The notes under the pieces are model-generated. The model did no database searches. It worked only from the letters and a program-made list of their open reading frames with translations, and was not told the origin of the DNA. Shown here piece by piece: positions 1 to 13,400 of a stretch of 64,000 nucleotides of DNA (its first letter is position 1; the number at the start of each line of letters is the position of its first letter). The DNA is from Pomphorhynchus laevis. Lineage: Eukaryota > Acanthocephala > Palaeacanthocephala > Echinorhynchida > Pomphorhynchidae. The position numbers and the translations under genes were made by a program. The stretch covers positions 124,001 through 188,000 of the forward strand of contig WNNJ02001344.1 in NCBI GenBank assembly GCA_012934845.2. Direction: 5' to 3'.

Positions 1-776
1 AATTGCAAAAACAAGTACAATCGATCCACGAACTCCATGGTCATATTGAAGCCTTTTGCAATAAATTAAAATTGCTAGAGAGACATATGGAAAATCAAAA
101 TTATTTTCATTTCCCAACTCTTTCAAAACATAACAACATTCCTTATAATTACTATGTTAACAAGATTAACTCATTAGCAGAGCAATTTATTATACGTTTT
201 GCAGACTTTAAAAACAAAGGCCTAATCTTTTTTAAATTTGCATGTTCAACAGATGCAGATGTATATAATGTTCCAGAAAACCTTCATATGGAGATTCTCG
301 ATATCCACGCTGATTTGACTTTAAAATCCCATTTTTATAAGGGCTCTTAAATAGATTTCTACAATTTATATATAAAAGAAGAGAAATATCCAAACTTGCG
401 AGCCTTAGCAAAAAAGATGATTTCTCTTTTTGGTATAGTACATATATATATATGTGAACAATTGTTTTCGAGGATGAAATTTAATAAATCAAAAAATCGT
501 ACAAGAATAACTGACGAGCACCTAGAAAACATCCTGAGGTTGTGTTTGAGCAATATAGATATTAATATTGATGACCTTGTGGTTCAAGTACAAAATAAAT
601 ATTCGTATTATCTTTTTTTGATAAATATACTTTAAAATTCATTTTAAAGTATATTTATAAATATTTATAATATTTATAAATATTTATATTTATTATATTT
701 ATAAATTGATCCGGCCTCTAAAGTACTTCGATGATAGAAATATAGCCCTCGGGATGTCCAAGCTTGCCCATCCCTG
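1..776 (+). mobile_element. hAT DNA transposon, 3' part of transposase and terminal inverted repeat
   Basis: Frame 3 from position 3 to 635 encodes the C-terminal part of a hAT transposase of the GTF2IRD2/ZBED/FAM200 type. It reads through a region like the alpha-helical insertion (HGHIEAFCNKLKLLERH, then IRFADFK) into the hAT dimerisation domain (YPNLRALAKKMISLFG, CEQLFSRMKFNKSKNRT). The frame is continuous apart from one TAA at 348-350. The right end is at about 776: the sequence finishes CTTGCCCATCCCTG (763-776), the complement of the CAGGGATGGGCAAG start typical of hAT ends, followed by CTTTTATT as the likely 8-bp target duplication. The left end is outside the window, so the duplication cannot be confirmed. 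An AT-repeat stretch lies between the ORF and the end. It probably sits in a UTP20 intron upstream of the first visible exon. Confidence 0.8.
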
Positions 777-1496
777 CTTTTATTTGTTGAGACACATGTA
801 TAATTTGTGCTTTCCTCCACACTTTTCTAAGTTAATAAGGTACTCTACTTTTGTATAACCGAAATGGATATTATTACTATGATATACTTTTAAAGTCTAA
901 ATTGATTTCCGCCGCTTCAGAATCATAAAATTGATTCTGAATTGTGCGAGATTTTTTTGCGTTAACGAAATGCCTCGAACTATAAAATAGATTACTTTAA
1001 AATAGATTCAAAAAATCTTTTTTAAATGTTTGTTTTCATTTTTATTGCACTCTAGTTAAATAAACAACTAAAAACTACAATTTTAAATTTATATGTTTTG
1101 TAAAATATATTTTTAATTGTCGAAAAATTAAATTAAATAAATAATTAAAATTAATAAGTCAAAAATTAAAAAAAAATCACTTGTGATAAAAATAAGTCAG
1201 ATATTTATGATAATATTTATTTTAAAAATATTAGAATTGTAAATTTTATGATTGTAATATTAAATTTCAATTTATAATAATTGATTACAAAAAAATAATT
1301 GTTTTTGCATTTCAAAAAAATTAAAAAAATTAATTTATAAAAAATTTAATTTATCTCTTCTATTAGCGAATTATGTAAAGTATTCGCAAATTGTTTTATT
1401 AAACTTATAAACTGTGTTTTTTCTCTTTACTGTTTCTCTTTACTGCTTATTATTTTTTGTTGAATTAAATAATTTTAAATATTTTTTATCGCATAG
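777..1496. other. AT-rich non-coding stretch (probable UTP20 intron)
   Basis: I see no coding signal or known repeat here. It ends in a pyrimidine-rich acceptor (TTTTTTATCGCATAG) in front of the first UTP20 exon visible in the window. Confidence 0.5.
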
Positions 1497-4400
1497 ATTG
1501 CTGTTGTCGATAGTACGCGAACTTCCGTTTGATCTCCAGGATAAAACAAACGAGTTTCTGTCAGATTCAGTTATTCCGATACTTTTTCGGATACTGTTTG
1601 AAAAGAAACCTTTCTCTGAATTTTACGAAGAGGAAAATCGACATGTATTACGCGCGTCATCAAGTACTATCTTAATCGGCCTTTTAATGCGTATGCCCGA
1701 TAAATCCTTCCAGTTTCATTTCTCAAGGTTAAATATTTTATATTTATATGTTAAATAAAAAATTCTAATTTTATAATTATTTTTAATTATTTATTATTTA
1801 GTGTTTTTTGATTTTATTTATTCTTTAGAGAAAAATACCTCCTAAATTTATATTTATATAGATGCATATGTGCCACAATTGACAAATCGAAATTGGCAAT
1901 TCAAACATTATGATATTATCATGTATTAGGGATATATATTTAGATAAAATTGTGAAGATTACAAAAATATTTGTAATAACGTTTAATTCCGAAATATGAC
2001 AATCGAAATATTGTGTCCTATAATCGATTATTCTCGTAGTTTTGTATAATTGTATTCTTAAATTCATATAAACATTGATATTCGTAATTAATGTTTAGAC
2101 AATAACCTGAAACAATAAAAACCTTAAATGTTTTTATCGAACTCAAAACACTTTGTTTTATTTCGTATTCTTTAAGAATTTTTATTTCGTAATCTTTTTG
2201 TATAATATTTTCGCCAATTGAGTTTTCTGTTTCTCTTTATTATTAACAAATTGTTAAAGAAACCTTTTGTTTTTTTTTGTAAAATAATTGTCGTTATATA
2301 TAATTTGCCGCAACTTTAACTAAGCATCTAATGACAAATATTTTTAGCATTATTCTGAAGCTGTTAGATTATCTAAAATCAAGATCCATCACAAGCAGAT
2401 CAAAGGCTCGTCAATGTCTTGTCAAAATAATTCAAATGCTAAATGAACCGTGGCAATGGTGCTATATCTTTAACGAGCTGTGTAGACATTTGCAGAAAGG
2501 GTTTGAGGCAAGCTATTTACTTGTTGTTAAACATATAATCAGTATATCATTTAGAAACATGTTCTAATATACACAATCAACGCTCTGCTAGAAGCTGTCA
2601 ATCTGAAATTGAGTACTGGTGACCTGAGCAAGTGCATGAATAGTATCACAAAAGTATAAGTCTTTTAAACTTTTGAATAAATTAAAAGTTAATATTTTTA
2701 TAAACTTTTTTATCTATAAATTTTTATTAATATTTTATTATTAAATATTACTTATAATTTATAATTAGCATAGTACTTAATATTAATATTTCTAATAACA
2801 TATGATATTTTATTAAATATATCAATAAAATATTAAATATATTAATATAATATATTTTATATAAAATTATATATATATTTATTTTTATATTATTATATTA
2901 TTATACTAGTAATATATAACCAATTTTTAAATATAAACCAAAAATAAATTTAACTACAATTTAATTGTAGATTTATTTATTTTTGATATATTGTTTAAAT
3001 GCTAACAATTCGTTACCTTATGAGACTTATTGATTAATATTAAAAATTAATTTATTTAACGCCTTTAAGTTGTTATAAATTATATAATATTTATATTTTT
3101 ATATAGATATATATTAGCTGTTCAGCTACTTAATACAGAAGAGCTTAAGACAAAAATTAACATTTCCGCAATCATTCTATTCGTATTTCTTTTAGGTTAT
3201 GAATGAAGAGTTGTTTGAGCGATTAGGTGATGAAAAGAAAATATTCAAGGCGACAATTCCTGAAGCTAAATCGACTAGAAGCTTTGAGGGATACACAATT
3301 ATCGCTAAGTTCGTCTATAAAGATGATGTAATGCCATTGTTCACATCATTTTATGAGGTTGGTGCGCTTTCGTTAAATTCAGATATATGGTATTTATTAC
3401 ACGACATTATTTGTATAGTTATTATTGTGAAATTATTTAATTATTTATTTATTCACATACGAAATAGTTTTTTTACTCTGATGTTTTGCTTATATATTTC
3501 TTTATATCTGATTTCGATTAATTTTACATTAATTAATGTATAATTAATTAACTTTATATTATTAACATTAATATAATAATTATATTATTATAATTATTGT
3601 TAATAATAATTATATTATTAACATTATCAATTAATTATTATATTAATTAATATATTGATATATAATTAATTAACCTTTTATTGCCTTCTTAATTGCTAAA
3701 TAATAATGTGAATGATATTGTTTTTTTCTGAGATAGAACAAGTTTAGATATAAATTTTTATTATTTATAGAATTGAACCAAAGAAACAATAATTTATTCG
3801 ATAAAAAAGGGTGCAGTTCAATATTTCAATAGTTACTGCTTTCATCATCAGAAACTTTTGTTTCACAACAAAGAAAAATTGATCGATAATTGCTGCTAAA
3901 TAACCGAACTTCGATTATCAGCTCCATCAGTCTAATGTATCACTCCAAGACGCCCCTGACCACCCAGCAGTCATCGTCAGTCGGATGAAGTAGTTAGGGT
4001 GCGTTTCGACTGCTTTTGTGATAACTGTAAAGACACCAGCAATTCCTCTGATGCTAGATTAAACTCAGGTGCATAAAGCGTTTTTACTGGCTTGCGTGTG
4101 TGGACCTTCTAGCTATTCTTTATATACGGCACAAATGCGTATCCGTTTATTACGAGGGCACTGAACTTCTTACAAGATTCCGAAAAGCATGAGTCATTTT
4201 ATAAATTGCTAGTGCACAAAATCGCTTAAAACTGTGGTCCAGGAGCCCAAAGTGGCTTCGATTGATTTTTACTCGTATATATACAACTTTTATATTAGCA
4301 TTTCTTAATTGCCCATTCAGGAAGTGGAACTGTTCCGCCTCTTATATTGGTCAAAATGGACAGGGATTGGAACACGAATGCACAATATAAATATAACATT

Positions 4401-7400
4401 AAACGTTGTAATGGGTGCTTTAACATAACATGTACTAAGTTTAGAATGCTAAATTTAGAACATAATGTTTATTTTGATAAGTCCTGTATTCTATCGTATG
4501 AAAGTGATTATCTTTCGCGTATTATACAGCAGTACAAAACAAAGGCGTGATGTCTAATAATAAAGCAGGTTTAAAATTCCTCTTATATTTGTTGTTTTAT
4601 ATATTTTATTATTAATTGAGTTTAATAAGTTATATTTGTTTGATTTGTTTCAATTTTATATTGTGGCTTAGTTTTTTTCTGTGGCTTGAATTTAGTTATA
4701 CTTCGTGGAAAATATGTTTGTACAATTCATTTGATGTGACAGATTTTTGTACAGGATTTTTTTGAAGTTTTTAATGTTGTCCGATTAAACTTTAAGAAAC
4801 TTTTCTTGTTGTGAAACAATAGTTCCTGATGATAGCAGTAGCTATTGAAATATTGAATTGAACCCTTTTTATCGAATAAATTGTGGTTTCTTTTGTTTTA
4901 TTCAATAAATAAGTACAAATAAAAGAAACGAAATAGATATTTTCAAATAAATTTTTATTTTAAATTTGATTACATCTAAAGTTTATAGCGTAATTAGGAA
5001 ATTACAAAATTATTCTTCCTTACGCCTTTAGTAAATTGTCTTAAATGTCTTGTTACCTACATATTATTAATTTACATTTAAATCGATTTTTATAGCGAAC
5101 ATAGATATTAAGATAACATACTTTAGCTATAATATTTTATTATATTTTAATATTATATACTTATAATATAATTCTTTATATAAAATAAGGTATTAAGTGT
5201 TTATATTTTAAAAAAATTTAAAAATATAAAACATATTTTCTATCTGACTCCTTTATTTAGGTTCTAAAACGAAATGTTAATTCAAAAACCGTCCACAATG
5301 TTCAGCATTGCATGCACAATGTCTCATGTGGTTTGCTATTGAATGATGCGATCAAAGTCACTGATCTGATATCCATTGCTTATAATATTGCACTACAAGT
5401 TAACATTCTTGAAAAATATTCCGAAGACAATTCTTGCAAAAATCATACCCAGTACGTACATTTTCGAGCACTAACATGTAGTTTTATATTTTTAGTTAGT
5501 TTTATTTTTAATTATATTTAATAACATTTAATAATATGTTATATTTAATTATATTTATTTTTATAACATGCAAATTTTTAATGACTAACGTCTTTTATTT
5601 TCTCCATTAACATTTTCAAAAACTAACGTCTTTGAATGGCAATATTTAAATGAATATTAGCATTTACTGGAAGTAGAACGGCGATCAGTCGTTATTAATA
5701 AAGTCTTCTATATTATATATAAATATATAAATATATTTTTAAATATAAATATATATTCATTTTTAATGTAGTCATGGATTTTTTTTTCGAAAAGCCGTTT
5801 GTAAAACGGCTTTTAATAACGTAAATTTTTTTATAACATTACAATTTTTATATGGATAACAATATCTGAAAATTAGATGTCGAATGGTTATCAACGATAC
5901 CAATTCGTTGTAAGTTTTTTGTAAATATTGACTTTATAAATAGTCAATAAGTAAATACTAATTCAATAAGTAAATATTTTGTAAGTATTGGCTTACATTG
6001 TATTAATAATTAATATATGATATAATAATATAATATGATATAATTAATGATATTAAGATTGTTCATTTCCAGACATTTAAATATTATGATCTTTGGCATA
6101 TTAAAGATGATGTTATGATAATCGATTATTCATTAATGCATGTAAATCAAATATTGTTCATTTCCAATTAAAAAGAACCTTAACAACTCTTAAGCGATAT
6201 TACGGATTTTCAAGAGCAAAAGAACTTAAGATTTTATGTGTGTATTTCGAATCCCATTGATCATGGCACTATCATATAACTAATGTGTATCTCATATCTC
6301 TAATGTGTAAACGAATATATTTCTTATGAAAATTAAAATGTTTTTGAACCTCACCTGACTAGTTAGAAATAAACTGCAATGTCTACGCTTATTCATTATT
6401 GTGTGATCGATATCCAACTTATGTGGTAAGTCATATAGAGATGTGCAAAAGTTAAATATCGTTCACAATCGTGGCGAACCCATTTGCCAAAAGGAATTAA
6501 TCTTTTTGACAACAAAGTTTCAAATTTTGCTAAAACTTTAATCGCTGACTTTAATATTTCATTATGCAATTTAAAAGATTCCATGTCAACGAAATCATCA
6601 CTTTTATGAAACCGGAAACATTGCAACACAAAACATCTGCAATGCAGCTTCTTATTTCAAGAAAAAGATGCAATTGAAAAAATAAACGATTTCAAGCAAT
6701 ATATTTCATGTTTGCTTTTCTCACATAGTACATCAGATAACTGGTTACCTAGGATTTAATATATACTGAAAACTTTAGCCAAAAATGTATTCATTTTTTA
6801 AAATTTTGTTTATTACATCAAATTCAATGGGAGAATATCGATTGATGTTTAATATTTTAATTGAATATTTAATATTATTATATTTTAATTATAATTTAAT
6901 ATTTTAATATTTATTAATTGAAAATTATTATAATAATAACTAATATAATATAATATTATATAATATAATATTATATTATATTATATAATATAATAATTAA
7001 AAATTAAAACTTAAATTAAAATTTTTTAATACAGACCGTTATCATCAACTTTTTCATAACTTAGAGTTAAACATACAAGCGCTACGATTCTTATCTTATT
7101 CTAAATATCGTAAATTTGTTTGTTCTGAGCTCTTTTGATTAATTCGATTCATTGCTTATGTTAGTATAACGTTTGCATAAAAATATTATCAGAAAGTATA
7201 AAAAATATTAATCGATTATAGATTAATATTAATATTATTAATATTATAAATTAATATAAAATTATATTATTTGTATAACGTTTGTCAAACATTTTACTTG
7301 CTGGTTTTAATTGTATTTTAATTTAATTTATTTATTAATAAATGATATTTTGTAGTAATTTTATAATTTGAGTATTCGAGATTAGTGTCAATCTTCATTC

Positions 7401-10400
7401 TTTAAAAATATAAATTATTTTTGAATAATTAAAAATAATGTTAAATCATTGTCATAAAAATAAATAATTTTCCGCCTTAAAAATACTTTCCCGTTAAAAT
7501 GCCCTTTTAAATGCAATTTTCAATTCAATTATAAAAAGTAACTTGATTTTTTCTGTAATAAAGGCGTCTATTAATAAAACGTCCTGAAAGCTGTTGCATA
7601 ATTCCTACTGAACCAGCTCGAAATATGTATCGTGATAATCCTACAATGAATTACAGCTCCTATGTATTTCTTACCTGTTCATTTCAGGTTTTGCTTAATT
7701 TTTCTCAGCTTGCGAGACATTTTAATGTGTTTATGCAATAGCTGCTGTCGAAGGCTTTGAAGAAATTACGATCCGAAAGCTCGAAGGAGGAGTTTAAAAA
7801 TATGGTCAACGACTTTGTTAACATTCTTGTGAAAACAATTGATGTGAAATACATCAGGGTATTCTACTTGCTTTTATTTTGAATTTAAATCTTTTTATAG
7901 GTTTCAGCGAGTGCACTCTGTTGCTTGGACATTATATTCACAATATATGGTTCTAGCCTGCCATCAATTGAATCTAACTTACCTGAGATAACTAAACGAC
8001 TATCTACATTGTTTACGTCGCTGATTGGGTATTCGTCCATTATGCCGCAAGCTAATCCAGAGATTATTCGCATGTGCTTTATTGTGTGTTTTTGTTGCTA
8101 ATCGTTAAAGAATTTTCTCATTTTTGCTATAAATTTAGGTAATGGCCAGATTAATTGGGGAAATTGAGAAGTTTAGAGAACACGCAGTGTTGGAACAAAA
8201 TGCGATTGCCAGCTTTATTGAAAACCAACTTGCACATAGCGATCAACAACTTAATTGTTTTGTGCTACTAAGGGTATGTTTAAACGGTAATTGTTTGATA
8301 TTCAATAAGACAATTCATAAACTCATAATTTCCATGAATTCAGCTCCCTAGAGCTTGATATATTTTTTTGTGCAACTATGCATGTTGAATATTATGGAAA
8401 TGTTTTAAAGTTTTGGTATGCAAGTTACTAGTCTTCTCTTTACCAAACTACCACAAATTAATTTTAATGTCCAAAATGCAAACCCCAAAACAAGCCTTTC
8501 ATCAGTTTATGTATTTCAGTCTATGCGAGATTTCAACAATTTATAAAAATCTGGTTATTTATGTATTGAAGTCGGTTTGTTATACCTAAGATTATCAAAT
8601 TTCTAAAATGTGTCGCTAGTGCTGATTTTATATCCGCATAATAACCATTTGACCAGTATTTTTTTGAATAGATGAAAACCAAAATTTAATATAATTGCGT
8701 TTCTGAAGTTGGGTATTAAAATGATCTCTGTCTACAATTGGTTTTTTTTAAACGACGTCACCGAGATTCCGTTAAATTAATGTATAATAATTCATACGGT
8801 TAATTAACAAAATAATTTGTTGTTTATTCAACAAATTTTCGATGGTGCAAATGAATATATGCATTTCTTCTTTCAGGCAATGTTGAAGGCTAGGCTTAAA
8901 CCAAGCGGCCTAAAACAAATTATGGATAATATGTATACTTTATCATTTAATGCAGTATCTCATCAAGAACTGGATCAAAGCCGACGGGTTACTTAGTTCA
9001 ACGATAATTAGTCATTTTATCAGCATTTTGTGTGTTTAGATAATTTTAATGTATCTAAGGAACTACCAGATAAAAATGTCTGAAATTGAACGGATTCTAT
9101 TCACATACACGACGCATCTAGATTTTCCTAAGCAAATTGCCCGAAAAATGGTTACAAGAATGCTTAAAGAGATTATTGACCTTGTTCCTCAGGTAAAATA
9201 CAAAATATTTGAAACTTTAGCGTTTTCTCTCTTTGACAAATTTGAAGCTTTAGCGTTTTCTCTCCTTGACAATTTTAACATCTGCATTTTTTAAATTTGT
9301 CTATATTAATGAAATTTCAAAATATTTATTTAAAATATAAATAAGCCTTTGCCTGACATTATTATCCCATCTTGTCGTGTAAATTAAAAACCGATTAAAT
9401 ATTTGAAACTCGTTGTTAATTTTATTCGATTAAACACAATAATGTTGGAGATATGGATCAGTCGTAAAACATTTTAGCAAATTTTATGTTGATCGATTTT
9501 CAGTGTATGTTTTAGCAGCAAATCGCAGTCAATAAAAAGGTGGTTTAAATAAACCAATCAAACATTATATCATTATTTCAATGATAATACACAATTCTCC
9601 TTTTTCGGGTTGCAAGTATAAATTTTCATAACTTAATTGTGAATCAAGTAAATCTAAGTATCACGCATAATCCGTCGCAGATAACAGCGATAATATAATA
9701 TGTGTATTGTGTTGTCTAAAGTTAGTCCCTCTACACAGAAACTAACTATACATATTCACAGCACATAAATGTCGTTTCATGTCGGTGAATACACCAAACC
9801 ATAAAATACGAGTTGGCTAATGATTTATACAATTTAGAAAAGAAAGCAATTACATGTAATATTTTTAATTTTAAAAAATGTTGAAATTGGTTATTTAATT
9901 GTAATTGAGCATTTTATTTGTGCTTTACGTTTAGTTACTATTTGCTATGCAATTTAATGTTTAACGTTTAATATTTAATCAACTTTAGAGCGTGCTTGAT
10001 ACATTGTTCCATGCATTATTAATAACAGTATTACCGTCTGTTTTTAATGAGCCCATAAGAGAAATCTACGATGAAAAGCGTGAACTGTTGAAGAAAATTA
10101 TAACTATGGTATGTTTATTGAATATATCTGTTTGTTTTTCCATAAATACAATAGATATAATAATTATATATTTTATAATTATAATCTCATCAGTGAATGG
10201 TTTTAGGGTCAAACCCAGCCAAAAAACGTTAAAAACGTTTAAGATTTTGTTGATTAAAGCTACTTACAATTTATCCTAACAATGTCCACAATTAATGGAA
10301 GAAATATTGATAACAAAATCTTAAACGTTTTTGACGTTTTTTGGCTGGGTTTGGCCCTAAAACCATTCACAAATATTTCAACCCAGCATGTCTCATTCCG

Positions 10401-13400
10401 ATTCAATGAATCTCGTTAGTGAAATTATTATTATCATCATTATTATTTTTATTTAAAAGCATAATGATTTTTAATTCATCATTGTTTATCCATTATTAAA
10501 ATAATGCAAATAATTAAATTAATTATTGTATTGTATTTGATATTGTATTTCTTCAAAATCATTTAAATAATTTAATAGATGCATATTTTAACACGTGTTT
10601 GACCCCGCTGCTATGTTGGGTCGAGGAATATGGATCCAAACCTGATAGCATAGCAGTTCCTCCTGATGAGCTAAATACTTATTATACAATGTCTTTTATT
10701 TATTAGTCAATTCATAAAAATTGACTTTTATATAAAATTTTAATTTTTGACTTGATATAAATTATATAAAATAATTGATAATAAAATAATATTAATAATA
10801 TTAATAATAACATTGTATGTTATTTATTAGTCATATCATATCAAATGACGTTTATTTAAAATGTTAATTTTAATTTTAAGTTGATATAAGTTATATAAAA
10901 TCTTATATTATAAGATTATTATTAATTAGAATTGTTTATTATTTAATTATTAAATTTTGATTTATTGATGTAGCATTATTATTTATTATTTTATAATTAT
11001 ATTAAATACGTAGACTCAGTTAGCTGATTTGATTTGTCATGCATCAATATCATATGAATTTTTCTTTAATTTTATTTGAATAGTTAATATATATGATTAT
11101 TTTTATTTATTTGTTATTATTTATTAAATAATTATAATAAATACATAGACATAAAAATGTCTAAATATATATATTTATATATTTATATAATATTTATATA
11201 TATTATATGTCTATATATATTTATAATAAATACATAATTTGATAAATCGCACTTGGATAGTGAACAAGTTATTTGAGAAATATTTATGGAAATGGAAATA
11301 TATCATCAGAATGCATTACTTCTACTATTGAACACAATGTTATTCTCTTCAAGATAGTCTTATTTTTGAGTTAGTTCTTAATGTTAGTTCTTAATTAGAT
11401 GCTATAATTTTGATTTATTGATTTATTATTTTAATTTTATCGGAATTTTTTATCAGCATTCGATTCTGATTATTTCTTACTCAAGTGCAAACAAAAGTGG
11501 CCTGTTAATGAACTCTAATAAATGACAACCTCGCATTATAACCGATATATTCACATTATTTACCTTTCTGAAATACAAGTATATAGGTATTTTGTTAATT
11601 TATTATTGCATTGAATTGTGGAGACGTGTGCAAACACTATGTACCGTGTTCAAACCTCGATCATGAACTCTTTATTGGCATCCCTGTACGTCAAAGCCAC
11701 AAGGTCGCGTTGTCGAAAGACGTAGGGGCATGCGATGATAAAGCTAATTCACTCTTAGAAAATAAACGTTTTCTGAATATACAGTCTAAATATATATTAA
11801 GTCAAAACACGATCGAATTGTATTTCGTTTGTATTAAAAAATGATACTGTAAATTGATTAAGGTTGATTTATTATATAAAATAAATGTTTTTCTAATTTT
11901 TTCAAGTGCAAACAAAAGTGGCCTGTTAATGAACTCTAATAAATGACAACCTCGCATTATAACCGATATATTCACATTATTTACCTTTCTGAAATACAAG
12001 CGTTCTTCATTTTCGACAAAATTTACACTCAAATGAATTCAATAAATAACTTATAATCGAGAATCATGAATGTATAATTGACATTCATTCATTAAGTTGA
12101 TAATTATTCTGATCGGGTGATTATCAACTGAATAACATAATCAGCAAATACAATTTTAGCAATAAAAATGCTCAGGTGCATTTCAGATCAGATCCTTTGC
12201 GTTATTTACACCTTCAGGTGTAGATAGAATGCACAAATGTAATCTTGTCATTTTATACTGAAATTGTAAGAAACTAATCTTGAATGAAGATATTTAAATC
12301 TAGTTAACGTGAGAATTAAAACGTGAAAGGATTTTGAATTTGATGAATTTTATTGTGTACTTTGAAAGTGTGTATGCTGAAACGTTTAGCATGGAAATGA
12401 TACTCAGTTGGAAATTTGGTATCACGTCTTTAATAATATCTTAATTGATGAAGTACTTCTTGAGGCGCTACGACAGCGAAATAACACTTACTGGGGGTGC
12501 ATAATACACAAGTGTCATTATACACAAGTATAATGACACTATTTTAATCGTGTTTTTATTACGAAAGTATATTGATAATCTCTTTACTGCAAGAATCAAC
12601 TAGTATATTACGTGATCTCGTTACGTGATTATAACCATAATCATAAATGAACTACGAAGTGAAATCACCATAGCATTAGCTGTGGTGATTTCACTTCGTA
12701 CCATATTCGATTCGCGCACTTATATTGATAATCAACGCTTCTGTTCTTTTAAGTCACTCTACATCAAATTATACATTGATAGATTCAAACTTAAGCCGAA
12801 TGGATCGACTGCTACTCGTGTAGTTTTAGTGTTTGCTACGATGGAGATATTATTCATATAATAATATAACTTAACAATATAATAGGATCAGATTAGAAAT
12901 GAGCGATCTTTATCCATCTTTTGAAATTTGGAACTTTTTAACTTTGGAACTCTGAGCAGAATCAATAAAACACTTTTTCTATTTCACTAGCTGCTGTTAG
13001 CATCATCCAAACAGAAACAAAACATCCACAAATGCTTATATCTTTTTTCAAAACAAAACTTTAAAAATACGTTGAAAAACTTATACATTAAAATAATTTT
13101 ATTATCTAAAAACTTTAAGTTTAAAAAAGTTTAAAATTAAATAATGCAAGAGGCTACATACGGCTAACCTTTGAAATATGTTATTAATAAAGAATTTAAT
13201 CTATAAATAATAATTTTATCGATAATTATATATATATTAATTTTGTTTTATTGTTTGCTTACTTTTGAAAAGATATCCGAAGATATTCGCAATAAGCAAC
13301 TTTTAAAGCTAACAGAGTTTCTTGAAGACTTGGATGGTAGTATGCCGAAAATTCGTGCTTCTTGTATGACTGCTGTTAATGTAATCATCGAAATTGATGA

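Noticed and set aside
5790-5814. Hairpin followed by T-run as a bacterial-type terminator
   Set aside because: The context is a eukaryotic intron. The hairpin is one of about ten perfect hairpins of unknown origin in the window.
6396-6629. Minus-strand open frame of 77 codons in a UTP20 intron
   Set aside because: No recognisable domain, no splice signals that fit, and low complexity. Treated as chance.
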